Assembly (NCBI GenBank): GCA_045538535.1
Contig: JAZSRN010000005.1
Span: 1 to 14,922 of the forward strand
From: RUG14219 sp045538535
GTDB lineage: Bacteria; Cyanobacteriota; Vampirovibrionia; Gastranaerophilales; Gastranaerophilaceae
Length of the DNA stretch: 14,922 nt
Direction: 5' to 3'
In this document: one piece after another, positions 14,039 through 14,922 of the stretch
Layout: the number at the start of each line of letters is the position of its first letter
How positions within the stretch are numbered: position 1 is the first letter of the stretch
Notes under the pieces: generated by a model
What the model saw: the letters and a program-made list of their open reading frames with translations, nothing else
What the model was told of the DNA's origin: nothing
Databases searched by the model: none
Made by a program: the position numbers and the translations under genes

Positions 14039-14194
14039 ATGTTAAAGAAATTAGTAACACCTTCGTGTAATGTGACAGAAAGTGTTGAATTTATATTAAG
14101 AGGAGCAAAAAGACGCCGTACAATGGCGATGGCAAACGCAAAGATGATTAACGCGGATGCCGGTATTCAAGCAAGACTACAAGCAGTAAAGTAA
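14039..14194 (+). CDS. Small basic protein of 51 residues, unknown function
   Basis: The ORF runs from ATG 14039 to TAA 14192-14194. A GGAG Shine-Dalgarno (14026-14029) lies 9 nt upstream and a strong rho-independent terminator 35 nt downstream, so it has the parts of a complete single-gene unit. The product begins MLKKLVTPSCNVTESVEF and has a basic patch (RGAKRRR, 22-27). A helical Ala/Met-rich C-terminus follows (MAMANAKMINADAGIQARL). There is one cysteine (C10), no membrane segment and no signal peptide. The basic helical character would suit nucleic-acid or ribosome binding, but I recognise no family and infer no function. It lies between the activase gene and the pilin-like gene, each facing away from it or towards it on the other strand. 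Confidence 0.65.
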   Translation: MLKKLVTPSCNVTESVEFILRGAKRRRTMAMANAKMINADAGIQARLQAVK

Positions 14195-14201
14195 GTGGTC
14201 G

Positions 14202-14217
14202 CTTATCTCGTGATAAG
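14202..14217 (+). other. Small hairpin in the 3' UTR of the 51-codon gene
   Basis: CTTATC, TCGT loop, GATAAG form a perfect 6-bp stem between the stop codon and the terminator. ATCTC (14205-14209) could instead pair with GAGAT (14220-14224), so two alternative folds exist. It may stabilise the short mRNA or be a non-coding element, or it may be chance. Confidence 0.35.
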
Positions 14218-14229
14218 AAGAGATTTAAT

Positions 14230-14265
14230 AACCCGAATTGAAATCAATTCGGGTTTTCGTTTTTG
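14230..14265 (+). terminator. Rho-independent terminator of the 51-codon gene
   Basis: Arms AACCCGAATTGA (14230-14241) and TCAATTCGGGTT (14244-14255) pair perfectly over 12 positions, with the innermost pairs probably opening into the loop. TTCGTTTTTG follows. The minus strand lacks a comparable T-run after the stem, so it mainly serves the plus strand. Confidence 0.88.
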
Positions 14266-14275
14266 TTATTAAAAA

Positions 14276-14922
14276 TTAGAAACGATAAGGATAATCATCC
14301 GGAACTTCCCAACCGTTCTTCATCAATACGGCCGCACAATCAGCATGGCCATGGCGTGGATTTTCAGCATAGCAACCATAATCTGAACCATATTTTAAAT
14401 CATCAAGCGTTCGTTTACAAATCCCATATGTATTAAATCGTTTATAACATGACAAAGATGATTTCGCCGAAAATCCGAATAAAAATTTATCAATACCATC
14501 TCTTGCAGTATTTGAATAAAAAGTTTTAGGATTTGTGTAATAGAAAAAGTGAAAATAATTACCACTAAAACCTTCCATTACAAATAATGTTCCATCCGAC
14601 AACGAAACAACAACACCTTTATCGCTAACTTGATTATTTGAGTCTATTTCCGTCTTTTCTACAATTTCCAAATTCTGAATATACTGCCCAAAATATTTGT
14701 CAAACCAACTACGGACAATTTGGTTGTTACTTTCTTCACCGGCCGCAACCCAATCCCAAGTCTCAACATCTCCATAATCCACAATTGCACGCAACTGCGC
14801 TTGTGACATTGTTGAATAAAACTTTTTTAGCTTATTCATCGTAGTTTTTTCTCTATAATTCGACATTAAATTTGGAATTGTCAACGCCGCTACTACCCCA
14901 ACGATTGCGAGGGTGATTAGGA
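14276..14922 (-). CDS. Type IV pilin-like (prepilin N-methylation family) protein, start beyond right edge
   Basis: The frame enters from the right edge without a start and gives 214 visible residues. The first ones, LITLAIVGVVAALTIPNLMSN, are the hydrophobic helix of type IV pilins and pseudopilins. The missing part should contain the prepilin peptidase site (G-F-T-L-x-E-like) just upstream. YREKTTMNKLKKFYSTMSQA follows, the amphipathic spine helix. The remainder is a probable globular head with SDGTLFVMEGFSG, four cysteines (SCYKRF, GICKRT, GCYAENP, ADCAAVL), a GHADCAAVLMKNGW segment and a C-terminal DDYPYRF. Translation could formally start at the TTG at 14884, but the reading frame and homology continue upstream. 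It is probably an exported filament or secretion pseudopilin, with no pilus assembly genes in view. Confidence 0.85.
   Translation of the reverse strand, partial: LITLAIVGVVAALTIPNLMSNYREKTTMNKLKKFYSTMSQAQLRAIVDYGDVETWDWVAAGEESNNQIVRSWFDKYFGQYIQNLEIVEKTEIDSNNQVSDKGVVVSLSDGTLFVMEGFSGNYFHFFYYTNPKTFYSNTARDGIDKFLFGFSAKSSLSCYKRFNTYGICKRTLDDLKYGSDYGCYAENPRHGHADCAAVLMKNGWEVPDDYPYRF

Overview
The window is about 15 kb of AT-rich DNA with densely packed genes, mostly short operons. I infer a non-photosynthetic cyanobacterial relative of the gut Gastranaerophilales ('Melainabacteria') type. Two features support this. One gene is a clear homologue of LdpA, a protein otherwise known from cyanobacteria. 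The partial gene at the right edge has the type IV pilin-like N-terminus (LITLAIVGVVAALTIPNLM) that I associate with the large pseudopilin families of that lineage. The assignment comes from pattern recognition, not a database search.

Layout. 1-103 (minus) is the start of an unidentified gene leaving the left edge. 250-1988 (plus) is a two-gene operon: a YkgJ-type cysteine-cluster protein and the radical-SAM methyltransferase RlmN. 2043-4234 (plus) holds a membrane-anchored YD/RHS-like repeat protein, then D-aminoacyl-tRNA deacylase (dtd). 4331-5956 (minus) is a two-gene operon of unknown function. It is bracketed by an exact 24-bp direct repeat, and a pentanucleotide microsatellite lies just upstream. 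6235-8101 (plus) encodes a secreted L,D-transpeptidase and folC. 8070-9659 (minus) is a membrane glycosyltransferase with a cysteine-rich tail, overlapping folC tail to tail. 9818-11006 (plus) encodes a secreted M48-like protein that has lost its zinc histidines, followed by a small exported protein. 11094-12816 (plus) is an ldpA-HAD phosphatase operon. 12872-13879 (minus) is a 2-hydroxyacyl-CoA dehydratase activase. 14039-14194 (plus) is a 51-codon gene with its own RBS and terminator. 14276-14922 (minus) is the pilin-like gene.

Expression signals fall into two classes. First genes of several units (left-edge gene, ykgJ, dtd, folC, probably the L,D-transpeptidase) have a -10 box ending 6-7 nt before the ATG and no Shine-Dalgarno, as expected for leaderless mRNAs. 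Internal operon genes and some other genes have clear AGGAG/GGAG-type sites. ldpA has a short leader containing a possible 8-codon ORF that ends 2 nt before its ATG.

There is no tRNA, rRNA, CRISPR array, transposase or integrase. No gene-free stretch exceeds 300 bases. The largest gap (5957-6234) holds the microsatellite, one copy of the 24-bp repeat and the L,D-transpeptidase promoter. The genes are mostly housekeeping (translation quality, RNA methylation, folate, cell wall) mixed with lineage-specific envelope proteins, and I see no single pathway linking them.
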